From: Streptomyces griseorubiginosus
GTDB taxonomy: Bacteria > Actinomycetota > Actinomycetes > Streptomycetales > Streptomycetaceae
Direction: 5' to 3'
Assembly: GCF_017614965.1 (NCBI RefSeq)
Contig: NZ_WVUG01000014.1
Span: 1 to 64,000, forward strand
Length of the DNA: 64,000 nucleotides
The notes beneath the pieces were generated by a model. That model was not told the origin of the DNA. It did not search any database and saw only the letters and a program-made list of their open reading frames with translations. The position numbers and the translations under genes are program-made. Positions 1-7,839 of the stretch are shown here, piece after piece. How positions within the stretch are numbered: the first letter of the stretch is position 1; the number at the start of each line of letters is the position of its first letter.

Positions 1-109
1 GTGGGAAAGAGGGCTTGCGGCCGGGGCGGCGTGGAGCAGGTGGATTCCGTCATTCCGTATCAGCACAAGTCCCGTGGCTCCGCGATCTCCTGGCTACGCT
101 CAGCCTGTG

Positions 110-901
110 ATGGATCGGTGGAGGAGCCACGCGAGTCGCCATCCGGTGTGCGGCGCCGTCGAGTTGACACTTGCCTGGCATGTCGTGCTGGTGCTGTTCG
201 CCAAGGTGATCCTGCCGCCATTGGCCCCGTCCTGGTTTCCTGGTCTCGGCGCTACGGTGGTCAACGCGGTGGGTTTCGCGGGCGCCTGGTTGGTGCTGTG
301 GCGTTGGGGGTGGCTGCGGACGTCCGGGGTGGCGACACTCGGCCGGGGGCGGCGCTGGTGGCTGGCCGTGCCCATGCTCCTTGTCGCCGGCTCGTACGCC
401 ATCGTGGGCCTCGACGGCAGTAGGACCGTTCTGGTCAGCTCATTGGTCTCGTTGTTGTGGGTCGGTGTCAACGAGGAAGTGACCAGCCGGGGCCTGGTGC
501 AACAGGTCCTCGTTCCGCTCGGGGCGCTACGGGCGGCGATCGGCGTCGGTTTCCTGTTCGGTGTCGGCCACGTGCAGAACTTCCTGTTCTTCGGCGCCCC
601 GTTGAACGACACGCTGTGGCAGATGCTGTCCGCCGGGCTGTTCGGCTTCGCCTGCGCCGGGCTGCGCTTGGCGATCGGCTCGGTCTGGCCGATGGTCGTA
701 GTGCACGGTCTGGACGACTTCTTCCAGATCCGTTCGCCCGGTGCGGCGCCGGACTGGTGGCAGGTGTGCGTGTACGTCTTCCACGTCCTGTTCGGGGTGT
801 GGTTGGTGCGACGATACGGCAGCACGGCCGCCGCAGGGTCGTACGGTGCCGCTGACGCGAAGCACGACGGGCGCCCCGATCAGGCCGAGACTCTTGACTG
901 A
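110..901 (+). CDS. CPBP-family intramembrane protease (CAAX protease-like)
   Basis: This 263-residue membrane protein carries the CPBP/CAAX prenyl-protease signature. It has Glu-Glu at residues 122-123 followed by Arg127 (EEVTSRG), His154 in FGVGH and His199 in VVHGLDDF, matching the EExxxR, FxxxH and HxxxB motifs of the family. Several hydrophobic stretches fit a multi-pass protein. The family cleaves membrane substrates or peptides such as bacteriocin leaders, but no substrate is evident here because no peptide gene lies nearby. A GTG at 74 would add 12 residues; the ATG at 110 gives the more usual short N-terminus. Neither start has a clear ribosome binding site. Confidence 0.85.
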   Translation: MDRWRSHASRHPVCGAVELTLAWHVVLVLFAKVILPPLAPSWFPGLGATVVNAVGFAGAWLVLWRWGWLRTSGVATLGRGRRWWLAVPMLLVAGSYAIVGLDGSRTVLVSSLVSLLWVGVNEEVTSRGLVQQVLVPLGALRAAIGVGFLFGVGHVQNFLFFGAPLNDTLWQMLSAGLFGFACAGLRLAIGSVWPMVVVHGLDDFFQIRSPGAAPDWWQVCVYVFHVLFGVWLVRRYGSTAAAGSYGAADAKHDGRPDQAETLD

Positions 902-1282
902 CCCCCTCCGGTGCGGTCGCAGGCAGCCCGAAGCGAGGCGGCAGGTCATCAAGGCCGACCATGCAGGTGGTTGTTCGGTGCGCCGAGGGGGCCGGCAGGG
1001 ACCGGTGATGCCGGCAGAGCGGCCGACCCCGGTACAGCAGGTGCCGTTGAGGATGATCGTGGGATTCTTGTGTGCCACGACGTCGCCCCAGTCGGCGCCT
1101 GGTCTGGCCAGGGTCCACCGCTCACCGCCCGGGAGTTGACGGGAAGGTACAGGGGGCGGTCCCGTTGGCGTGCTGTTCCGCGGCAACGGCGCAGCCAACT
1201 CCCCATCCCCGTGTTCATGTAACTGCCCAGGTGGCGGCCGTTGCAGCGGTCGGGCCCCGCTGGTGACGCGGGGTCCGATGGA
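902..1282. other. 381-base gap, no supported gene
   Basis: Several frames are open here, as is usual at this GC content, but none gives a recognisable protein or a start with a ribosome binding site. Minus-strand frames between about 950 and 1130 have a vaguely protein-like composition and could be a decayed gene. I could not assign a family. Confidence 0.4.
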
Positions 1283-1651
1283 TCAGTCCTGCCAGTCCAG
1301 CTGTGGCTCGGGGATGCCGATGGAACGCGCGTAGTCCTGCGCCTGCCGACGGCCTTCCGCCTGCTGACGTGGATAGCGGAAGACCTTGTCGGCGAAGACC
1401 ACGAACGCCTCCGCCGTGGTGTTGTAGTTGACATACCAGCCCCCGGTCGGTGCCAGGCAAGCAGCCAGCTGCTCGGCCAGACGCTCGGCATCGGCCTCCT
1501 CGGCAGCGAAGTCCAGGAGAGTCCACTGCTGCGGCTGCTCGGCCGCCGCGTTCTTCACCTCCACCCTGGCGATCTTGGTGATGTGCAGCGGGACTCCGGC
1601 CAACTCGGTTCCGATCCGCAGACTTTCCGCGATCAGCACGCCTTCAAGCAC
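1283..1651 (-). CDS. Conserved small protein, unknown function
   Basis: This 122-residue soluble protein is not one I can name. It starts at GTG 1651, chosen because AAGGAGG lies about 5 bases upstream on the minus strand. The N-terminal half looks like a strand-rich domain rich in Val and Ile, and the centre is Ala/Glu/Gln-rich and probably helical. The C-terminal third has aromatic-rich segments (GGWYVNYN, FVVFADKVFRYP) and the protein ends in an acidic tail. There is no signal peptide or membrane segment. It stands alone, with unrelated genes on both sides. Confidence 0.75.
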   Translation of the reverse strand: MLEGVLIAESLRIGTELAGVPLHITKIARVEVKNAAAEQPQQWTLLDFAAEEADAERLAEQLAACLAPTGGWYVNYNTTAEAFVVFADKVFRYPRQQAEGRRQAQDYARSIGIPEPQLDWQD

Positions 1652-1869
1652 CCGGTCCTCCTTGATCTCGACGCGGTGAGACTAGCGAGGACGTGTGACA
1701 GTGGCGGACCGGGATCGCGTCAGCCCCAGGGGAATGCCTTGGTCCCCTCCGCCGCCCCGCAGGGCGGTCCGACTCCGGCAGTCGCGGCCCATCAGATGAT
1801 TCCCCTGCGCCGATATGCACTCTATGTCATTATCGAACACGTACGGTAATCATCCGTAAGGGAGTCGCC

Positions 1870-2754
1870 ATGCCTATGCTGCTCATCAAGGGCTCGTTCA
1901 AGATCTCGGAGAGGGCCAAGCCGGACGGCGACACCGTCCCGTTCATCCCGGACAACGTGGCCGACTGGAAACTCGTACCCGGGTGCAAGCCGATCCTGCC
2001 CGCCGCCGACGGCCACGCCAACGTCCGGCTGGAGGGCATCGACGCGCTGGAGACCCACTACGGGGGCAACTACGGACCCGACCAGCACCAGCCGATCGGC
2101 CTCGCGCACCAGGCCGCGGACGAGTTGCTGTCATTCCTCGGCTTCACCAACATCGTCCGCAAGCCGGACGAGACCGTCACCCTCACCCCCGCCAGCGTGC
2201 CCGGCTTCATCCTCACCCGGGGCACCGACGTCTACGGCCGCTGCGTGGCCCTGGTCGGGCGCGGCACGCCGCCCGGGTGCAGCGGCTACGAGATCGAGGT
2301 CGACGACGCCCTGCTGAAGAAGACCGCCAACCACCACCTGCTCTCGCTCGGCCTGGCCTACCCGACCTTCTACACCGGATTTCCCGTCTCTCTGCGCAAG
2401 GTCCTCGCCGCCGCCGCCCAGCAGGCACGTCAGTCCACGCCACCGCTGGGCGTGTGGGGCAAGGACGTGACGCAGTCCGGAGTGAAGATCACCGGCATGG
2501 CCTCGCTCACGGCCGACGACGGAGCGGTCATCCTCCCCAAACTGTTCCGCCGGCTCAAGGAATACCTCGATCTCAACCCCACGGATCCGTCGTTGGCCTG
2601 CCTCCCCTCCTATCTGGGCGGAGGCGCCGACAAGTTCCACATGCCGCCGACCTCAAAGGAGATCACCGGTCTGCAGCACGCCATTGAGATCACCAACGGC
2701 AACACCGTGAGGATGACCCATCAGCCCGAAGAGATCATCTTCGTCGAGAAGTGA
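1870..2754 (+). CDS. Staphylococcal-nuclease-fold (SNase/TNase-like) protein
   Basis: This 294-residue protein has the SNase order of catalytic residues. DGDT at 19-22 supplies the metal Asp. R53 and D58-E61 (VRLEGIDALE) match the RLxxxDTPE motif with Thr-Pro replaced by Ala-Leu. R124 sits in DVYGR, as in nuclease Arg87. Further homology runs through GLAYPTFYTG and ends near LGVWGKD at about residue 198. The last roughly 95 residues are an extra C-terminal region I do not recognise. No signal peptide is visible, which is unusual because most bacterial thermonucleases are secreted, so it may act inside the cell. The start is fixed by AAGGGAG about 5 bases upstream. Confidence 0.8.
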   Translation: MPMLLIKGSFKISERAKPDGDTVPFIPDNVADWKLVPGCKPILPAADGHANVRLEGIDALETHYGGNYGPDQHQPIGLAHQAADELLSFLGFTNIVRKPDETVTLTPASVPGFILTRGTDVYGRCVALVGRGTPPGCSGYEIEVDDALLKKTANHHLLSLGLAYPTFYTGFPVSLRKVLAAAAQQARQSTPPLGVWGKDVTQSGVKITGMASLTADDGAVILPKLFRRLKEYLDLNPTDPSLACLPSYLGGGADKFHMPPTSKEITGLQHAIEITNGNTVRMTHQPEEIIFVEK

Positions 2755-3070
2755 CCAGGCCGTCAGCCTCCGCGTTCTGACTCTGAACCGGCCCTGAGCC
2801 CGTGAGCACCGACACCTGCCGCACGGCTCACCGGCGTGTTCCCGCGGTCTGCCAGCCTGCTGCATACGTACGTCCGGGTCGCAGCTGGCCGCCGGGGACC
2901 TGACCTACGCCCACCCGTGTCCGGCGGGGGCACCGAGGCGATGCCCCCGCCGTGCACCGCATGTGACAGGCTGTCGCCCCTCCTCCCGTGAAGGAACCGG
3001 GGCCCCTGCCCCCGGGTGACGCGGCGACCCATGAGGCGGACGCATCGCTGTCAGCTAGCCAGGCAGTCAA
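2755..3070. other. 316-base gap between convergent genes
   Basis: This gap separates the plus-strand nuclease gene from the minus-strand deacetylase gene, so terminators are expected. The only candidate is a short GC-only stem near 2998-3016 (CCGGGG with CCCCGG, 6 pairs, no T-tract), which is weak. No gene is seen. Confidence 0.4.
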
Positions 3071-3847
3071 TCACCTGTAGATCTTGCCCGGCTCGGCCTT
3101 GGCCGGAGCGAGGAGCTGGGAGACGGTCACGAAGGTGTAACCCTGCTTGCTCAGCGCCTGCAGGATGGACGGCATGGCCGGCACGGTGCCCTTGTGCAGC
3201 GGGTGGAGCAAGATGATCCCGTCGCGGCTGGCGCCGTCGAGCACACGTTTGATGATCAGCGCGCTGTCGTCCGTCTCGTAGTCCTTCGCGGTCACCGTCC
3301 ACAGCACCTGCGCCATCCCCATTTCCTTCGCGACCTTGGAGACGCGGTCGTCGGTGCGGCCCTGGGGCGGGCGCATCAGCGTCGGTTCGCTGCCGGTGAT
3401 TCCGGAGACGGCCCGTGCCGTGCGGCGCAGTTCGTCACGGATCTGCGCGTCAGAGACATCGGTAAGCACCGCGTGCGTCCAGGTGTGGTCCCCGATTTCG
3501 TGGCCGTCCGTCGCGATCCGCCGCACCACGTCCGGGAACTTGTGGATGCGCCGGCCCTCAAGGAAGAACGTCGACGGCGCCTTGTACTGCTTCAGGAGGT
3601 CCATGAGCCGGTCGGTGGGTTCGCCCGGGTTGCCGTCGAAGGTGAGCGCGATGCACTTGGCCTTGCGGCAGTCCACTTGCCCTGACGGTACGCCTGTTCC
3701 AGATGCCACCCGGTCACGTTCTTCGCGCGGGGAAAGGGTTTCCATCTTGTTCGCCTGGATGACCATGGCGACGGTCACCGTCACGGCCGCCACCACGGCC
3801 AAGGTCAGGGATATGAGCAGGCGAGGCCGCCTTCTGAGGATCTTCAC
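3071..3847 (-). CDS. Polysaccharide deacetylase (NodB domain), membrane anchored
   Basis: This 258-residue protein has an N-terminal basic stretch and one hydrophobic segment (about residues 10-30) that should act as a signal anchor, placing the NodB domain outside the cell. Carbohydrate esterase 4 motifs are present in order: TFDGN (69-73) for motif 1, HTWTH (121-125) with both metal histidines, RPPQG (159-163), the aromatic/Asp segment WTVTAKDY, and LLH (213-215). In motif 1 the second Asp of the usual TFDD is Gly, so one metal ligand is changed. It may deacetylate peptidoglycan or another N-acetylated glycan. It is monocistronic as far as can be seen. Confidence 0.88.
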   Translation of the reverse strand: MKILRRRPRLLISLTLAVVAAVTVTVAMVIQANKMETLSPREERDRVASGTGVPSGQVDCRKAKCIALTFDGNPGEPTDRLMDLLKQYKAPSTFFLEGRRIHKFPDVVRRIATDGHEIGDHTWTHAVLTDVSDAQIRDELRRTARAVSGITGSEPTLMRPPQGRTDDRVSKVAKEMGMAQVLWTVTAKDYETDDSALIIKRVLDGASRDGIILLHPLHKGTVPAMPSILQALSKQGYTFVTVSQLLAPAKAEPGKIYR

Positions 3848-3862
3848 ATGAAGGAGAAGATT

Positions 3863-4437
3863 TCAGCGTCGTGCGGGTTGCTCGGCAGCCTCGATAGTGA
3901 GGTAGAACACATGTGCGTCTCGTCGGCCTTGCCGTGGCACAAGCCCTCTTGGCCAGCGCAAGCCCTCTGCGCTGAAGCGTCGCAGCAGTTCCTTGTCTAC
4001 GAGCGGGGGTGGACTGTCCGTCATGTGACCGATGAGCGCGGCCGTCGCGGCGGCCGACAGCGCGCCGCCACCGCCCACGACCTCGGCGATTCCGACGACG
4101 AGTAAGAAGGGCTCACGGTCTTGCTCAGGAAGCCGTTGGCGCCCGCGCGCAGGGCGGCGAGGACGATGTCGTCCTGGTCGAAAGTGGTCAGCACGATCAC
4201 CCGCGTCTTCTCGGGTGGATGCTCTGCCCGGATCCGGCGGGTGGCTTCGACACCGTCGATGCCCGGCATCCGGATGTCCATCAGCACCAGGTCGACGGGG
4301 TGGTCGCGGAGGAAGGGGACGACCTGGAGCCCGTCGGAGAGATCCCCCGCGACGACGAGACTCGGGTCGAGCTGAAGCAGCGTCCGGATCCCGGCCCTGA
4401 TCTCATCCTGGTCGTCGACGATCAGAATCCGTGTCAT
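3863..4437 (-). pseudogene. NarL/LuxR-type response regulator, frameshifted and missing its HTH
   Basis: Starting at ATG 4437, a complete receiver domain is readable: DDQDEIRAGIRTLL, the phospho-acceptor Asp in LVLMDIRMPG, Thr in VIVLTTF, and Lys in GFLSKTVSP. The frame then breaks near 4105. The neighbouring minus-strand frame continues the same protein (GIAEVVGGGGALSAAATAALIG, then PPPLVDKELLRRFSA to about 3960), which is the usual linker before a LuxR DNA-binding domain. The HTH itself is absent. The start overlaps the stop of the upstream kinase remnant by ATGA, the normal coupling of such pairs. I infer a decayed two-component system. Confidence 0.8.
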
Positions 4438-4640
4438 CGGACCACTTCTCCCAGCGGGCTTAACACCGCGTGGACCCGGAATCGCCCGTCGTGACTGTCG
4501 ATCGTCAGCCGCCCTCTGGAGGACTCGACGCGTTCGCGCGTCCCCACGAGGCCAAGCCCGTGACGCGGATCCTGCCGTCGTGCTCGCGCACATCCACCGT
4601 CGCCGTCCCCTCTCCGTGCCGGTGCGTACGGCTGGGCGCA
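4434..4640 (-). pseudogene. Histidine kinase C-terminal remnant (HATPase_c)
   Basis: Only the end of a NarL-type sensor kinase survives. The segment RHGLGLVGTRERVESS followed by GRLTIDSHDGRFRVHAVL and a stop at 4434 is the classic G2 box and C-terminus of HisKA_3/HATPase kinases. Just upstream, in a different frame, GTATVDVREHDGRIRVT matches the strand before the G1 box, so at least one deletion lies between them near 4560. Everything upstream of about 4640 (sensor, DHp domain) is gone and is replaced by the serpin remnant on the other strand. Confidence 0.75.
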
Positions 4641-4667
4641 CATGAGCGTGCTGACTGCGGGGGTGGA

Positions 4668-5052
4668 ATGGGCGTCGCGTCGACGACGGTGCGCGCGGTG
4701 AACGGGTTGACCGCGTGGTGGGTGGGCGCCTCGGAGGGGGAAAGGCGTTCTGGCGGCGGGGGTGTGGCCGCTGCTGGCCCACCTCGCCGACGGGGCCGAG
4801 GGCGCGGGTCGGGCCAGCTGACCGAGGCTCTCGGGCTGCCTGCCGGGCAAGCGACGGCCGCGGCACGCGAGTTGCTTGCCGCCATGGGCACCATGCGGGG
4901 ACTGGACACGGCTCTGGAGCTGTGGACGAAGCGCACGCTACAGCTGAGGCAGGAGTGGAAGAAGGCCTGTCGGTCGACGCCCATGGGGTACCCACCGGGG
5001 ATCCCGTGCGCGACCACGAGGCGCGGACGCCTGGACGGTGAAGCGACTGATG
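4668..5052 (+). pseudogene. Serpin-family gene remnant, several frameshifts
   Basis: Pieces of the N-terminus of a Streptomyces serpin-like protein can be read in order by changing frame. They are TTVRAVNGLTAWWVGAS from ATG 4668, KGVLAAGVWPLLAHLADGAEG, LTEALGLPAGQATAAAREL with GLDTALELWTKRTLQLRQEW, EEGLSVDAHGVPTGDP, then DAWTVKR. Each switch needs a 1- or 2-base indel, so no functional product is possible. The rest of the serpin, including the reactive loop, is missing. The family assignment rests on my memory of the recurring Streptomyces phrase LWTKRTLxLREEW and its neighbours. Confidence 0.65.
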
Positions 5053-5076
5053 TCAGCCCAGGGAGCCGGGACCCGC

Positions 5077-5649
5077 TCAGGCGGCGAAGCCGATGTTCGT
5101 GACGTACTCGTACTGGCCCCACTGCGAGCCGAGGTCGATGACCTGATCGATCCAGGCGTTGTCCAGCTCCGGGTCATCGCCGGCCGCCCAGGCGGCCACG
5201 ATGCGGTCCCAGCGGCGCACGTTGAGGGTGCGGAACTCCACGACGCGCTGGCGGGGGCGGTCGACGCCGGACTGGTTGAGGGGATGGATCTCGACGCGGG
5301 TGCCGCGGCCCTCGCGGTTGAGGCGGGCGGTGAGATAGCGAGCGATGTTCTGGCGGCGCACAGTGCGGTAGGCCTGCTCGATCCGCTCGAGGTTGCGCCT
5401 CGAGGGCGCGCGCCGGCCCTCGAGCCAGGCGCGCAGGGTGCGGTCGGTGACCGTCAGGCCGGCCACGCGGGCGGCGGTGCGGGCGTGGTCGGTCCGGGTG
5501 AGGTAGTGCAGACGCGCGAGCAGGCCTCGGCGGACGGTGACTGGGGTGGTGATGTAGCCGGCGAGGGCGTCCAGCTGGCGGGCGACGGCTTCGTGGCCCT
5601 TGATGCCGCGCGCGCCGTACTTGCCGAACTCGATGTTCCGCTCAGGCAT
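5077..5649 (-). CDS. DNA-binding protein downstream of tap; possible Tpg-like terminal protein
   Basis: This 190-residue basic protein is encoded just after the Tap-like gene, the position and approximate size of the telomere terminal protein Tpg in linear Streptomyces replicons. Residues around 66-92 look like a helix-turn-helix (VAGLTVTDRTLRAWLEGRRAP), followed by an Arg-rich helix (RRNLERIEQAYRTVRRQN). The second half (ARLNREGRGTRVEIHPLNQ, RTLNVRRWDRIVAAWAAGD) is a conserved actinomycete block whose function I do not know. The sequence is not closely like the archetypal Tpg I remember, so a regulator of an integrated plasmid is the main alternative. ATG 5649 is preferred because GGAAGAG lies 4 bases upstream; GTG 5673 has no such site. 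Confidence 0.7.
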   Translation of the reverse strand: MPERNIEFGKYGARGIKGHEAVARQLDALAGYITTPVTVRRGLLARLHYLTRTDHARTAARVAGLTVTDRTLRAWLEGRRAPSRRNLERIEQAYRTVRRQNIARYLTARLNREGRGTRVEIHPLNQSGVDRPRQRVVEFRTLNVRRWDRIVAAWAAGDDPELDNAWIDQVIDLGSQWGQYEYVTNIGFAA

Positions 5650-5699
5650 CAGCTCTTCCGGTCTTCCGGTCACTCGTTGTGTGGATCACTGTAGGGGGT

Positions 5700-5712
5700 G
5701 TACGGGCCGTAC
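5700..5712. repeat. Short inverted repeat between tap and the downstream gene
   Basis: GTACGG and CCGTAC are separated by one base, in the 95-base spacer between the tap stop and the preferred start of the next gene. It could be an operator or a small stem in the mRNA. It is too short to be certain. Confidence 0.35.
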
Positions 5713-5744
5713 GAGCGGTCGATGCCGCGCCGGTCCGGCCCGGG

Positions 5745-7271
5745 TCAGCTGTCGTCGGCGGGGTCGGGACCGACGCCGACGGTGTAGACGTCCTTGACCT
5801 TCACCTCGGTGACGCCTCGGCCCTCGGGGAAGACCGCGCGCCAGTCGCCGATGACGTGTAGTTCGTCGGTGCCCATGGCGCGGACCACCATCAGGCCCTC
5901 GTCGTAGGCGCGGTGGGCCTTCCACCACAGGTTGGCGAAGGCCTGGGAGCGGATGAGGTGCATCCAGTCGGTGCGGTACAGCTCCCGGTTGTAGTTCGAC
6001 TCCCCCAGCGTCGAGACGAACTTCGAGTACATCGCCTTGACGTACTCCAGCGTCACCTCGTCGCCGTCGGCGATCGCCCGCTCGCGGGCGTCCTTGAGGG
6101 CGACGCGGAACTTCTCCAGCAGCCCCTCGGTCGCGCCGGAGGTCCACGACTCGTGGATCTCCGGCGGCTCGCACAGCCCGTACTTCGGGCCGGACAGACG
6201 CAGCAGCAGGCGCAGGGTCGGTTCGGTCACCCACAGCGGTCCGGGCTCGTCGCGGGAGCCGATCGGGTTCGGCAGGAACGCCTCGTGTTCCCAGGGGGGC
6301 GGGGTGATCAAGTGGACGCCGGCGCGACGGCGGTCGTGGTGGTTGCCGGTGGAGTGTTCCAACTGACCTAGCGGCAGATGCGTCTTGAGCGCGCTCAGGT
6401 ACGCACCGTTGACGTCCAGCGCCGTCACTTCGTGCTCGCCGGGCGGCAGTTCGGGCCTGGTCCATCTGGGCCGGGCCTCCCAGATCTGGTCCGCGCCGCG
6501 CGCGGTCTGCTTGCGCAGGATGTCGGGCAGCCACGGATGCGCGATCACGTCGTAGCGCCCGCCTTTGCGGCTGTGGTCCAGCAGCGCCATCGCGTCCGGG
6601 ATCGCCCGTTTGGTCAGCGCCGCAGTGGCCGCGTCCGCGTCACCGGCATGCTCCTCGAGCGCGGCGGCGACCGCGGAGGCGATCAAGTCGGGCGTGTCGG
6701 CCGCCTGTACGCGGCGGCCGGCAGGGACGATCCGTACCCCGCCGGGCGTTCGTGCGCCCGAGTGAGGCCGAGTACGGGAGGGGGTCGGGCTCTGCGCGCT
6801 CGGCGCGGCGGGCACGGCCGGGGTGGTGGCGGTTACGGCTGCGGCGCACTCGGCGGGGTCGAGGTGCTGCGGGTACCCGGCCACCTCGTGGCGGGCCGGC
6901 TGCCCGCACAGCACGCACGGCCGCGCGACTGCGAGCACGTCGACATCGTCGTTGTGCCCGACGTCCGGCCCGTCGACCGCGGACATGTCACCCTCGGGCT
7001 CTTCGGCCGTGGGGTTCTCGGCACAGGCGGGCGCCAGCTTGGTCCGCGCTCCCTCCAGGAAGTACGCGTACTTCTCCCGTACGTCCCCGCTCGGCTCCCG
7101 CCCCGCTTCCCAGCCCCCGACCGTGGAGGGACTGACGCCGAGGGCGCGGGCGAGGTCCGCACGCGAGAGGTTCAGTTCCTCCCGCAGAGCGCGCCGCTCG
7201 TCGGCGGGCGGCAGCGCGACGTCCTTCCCTGCTCTGGCGAGCAGCGCGTCGATCGCCTCGAAGTCCGTCAT
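5745..7271 (-). CDS. tap: Telomere-associated protein Tap-like
   Basis: This 508-residue protein has an N-terminal XRE-type HTH (about residues 26-62: LNLSRADLARALGVSPSTVGGW). After a low-complexity Ala/Pro/Thr linker comes a C-terminal domain of about 280 residues (VTALDVNGAYLSALKTHLP, GPLWVTEPTLRLLLRL, IHESWTSGATEGLLEKFR, LEYVKAMYSKFVSTLGESNY, DWMHLIRSQAFANLWWKAH). From memory this combination is that of Streptomyces Tap, which binds the 3' overhang of linear replicon ends and recruits the terminal protein. Archetypal Tap proteins are longer by some 200 residues. The start overlaps the XRE stop (TGATG), indicating translational coupling. The Asp in LDVNGAY and Asp in GTDELHV resemble polymerase-type metal ligands, which is inference. 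Confidence 0.7.
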   Translation of the reverse strand: MTDFEAIDALLARAGKDVALPPADERRALREELNLSRADLARALGVSPSTVGGWEAGREPSGDVREKYAYFLEGARTKLAPACAENPTAEEPEGDMSAVDGPDVGHNDDVDVLAVARPCVLCGQPARHEVAGYPQHLDPAECAAAVTATTPAVPAAPSAQSPTPSRTRPHSGARTPGGVRIVPAGRRVQAADTPDLIASAVAAALEEHAGDADAATAALTKRAIPDAMALLDHSRKGGRYDVIAHPWLPDILRKQTARGADQIWEARPRWTRPELPPGEHEVTALDVNGAYLSALKTHLPLGQLEHSTGNHHDRRRAGVHLITPPPWEHEAFLPNPIGSRDEPGPLWVTEPTLRLLLRLSGPKYGLCEPPEIHESWTSGATEGLLEKFRVALKDARERAIADGDEVTLEYVKAMYSKFVSTLGESNYNRELYRTDWMHLIRSQAFANLWWKAHRAYDEGLMVVRAMGTDELHVIGDWRAVFPEGRGVTEVKVKDVYTVGVGPDPADDS

Positions 7272-7576
7272 CACACTCCCCCGTCCGTCACCGCCGCTGG
7301 GCGGGCCGCATCGGACTGGCGGCCGACGGTACGACGCCGCCCGGCCGGCAGCGCCTCCACGGCTCGGGTGGGACCCGCGAGGAGATCGAGGACATCGATG
7401 CCGTAATGCACGGCGACCACCTCACAGTCGGCCAGACTCCACGCCGCGACACCCGACTGACGGCGGCTCACCTGCGCCTGGCTCACGCCCAACGCGGCCG
7501 CGAGCTCGGTCTGCGACTCCCCCGTCGCATGCAGAAGCGCCGCCACGGCCGACCGCACCCGCTCCTCCAGCGTCAT
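7271..7576 (-). CDS. Small XRE-family transcriptional regulator
   Basis: This 101-residue protein has a Cro/CI-type helix-turn-helix at about residues 18-45 (TGESQTELAAALGVSQAQVSRR) and a short C-terminal region (CEVVAVHYGIDVLDLLAGP) typical of XRE regulators. It is the first gene of the operon with the Tap-like gene, whose start overlaps its stop. ATG 7576 is preferred. GTG 7606 is possible but would place the start upstream of the likely -10. A perfect inverted repeat sits 37 bases upstream, so autoregulation is likely. Confidence 0.85.
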   Translation of the reverse strand: MTLEERVRSAVAALLHATGESQTELAAALGVSQAQVSRRQSGVAAWSLADCEVVAVHYGIDVLDLLAGPTRAVEALPAGRRRTVGRQSDAARPAAVTDGGV

Positions 7577-7589
7577 ACTCACAACGCCG

Positions 7590-7633
7590 AATCTATCATC
7601 CTGCACTCATCATTGATGCGTATGACGCATCAA
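7590..7633 (-). promoter_or_regulatory. Promoter and XRE operator of the tap operon
   Basis: TTGATGCGT (7613-7621) and ACGCATCAA (7625-7633) form a perfect 9-bp inverted repeat around ATG, a 21-base operator typical of XRE dimers. On the minus strand a TAGATT (7590-7595) would be a -10 box 17 bases from the inner arm. The -35 (CATCAA) is poor and lies within the operator, so repressor and polymerase would compete. A start about 7 bases below the -10 would make the XRE message almost leaderless. Confidence 0.65.
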
Positions 7634-7839
7634 CATGCGGGGCGCTCACACGGCACGCCGGCCACGGTGCGCCTTGATGATCCGAATCGCGTCGGGGAAG
7701 GGGGTTGGCGGGCATCCGGTCCCTCGCCCCGACCGGCGGTCGAACCCGGACCGACCTGATGCGCAGCACCGCTCGCCGCGGGTGCGCGTGGAGCGATGCG
7801 GCGCTTCGTGTGACCGCAACCGGCGCATTGCATGTGACG

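Noticed and set aside
2997..3018. GC-only hairpin between the nuclease and deacetylase genes
   Set aside because: It has only six pairs and no T-tract, so it is not convincing as a terminator.
7730..7765. Minus-strand GGGTTCGA motif resembling a tRNA T-arm
   Set aside because: The stem has a mismatch, and no acceptor, D or anticodon arms could be drawn around it.
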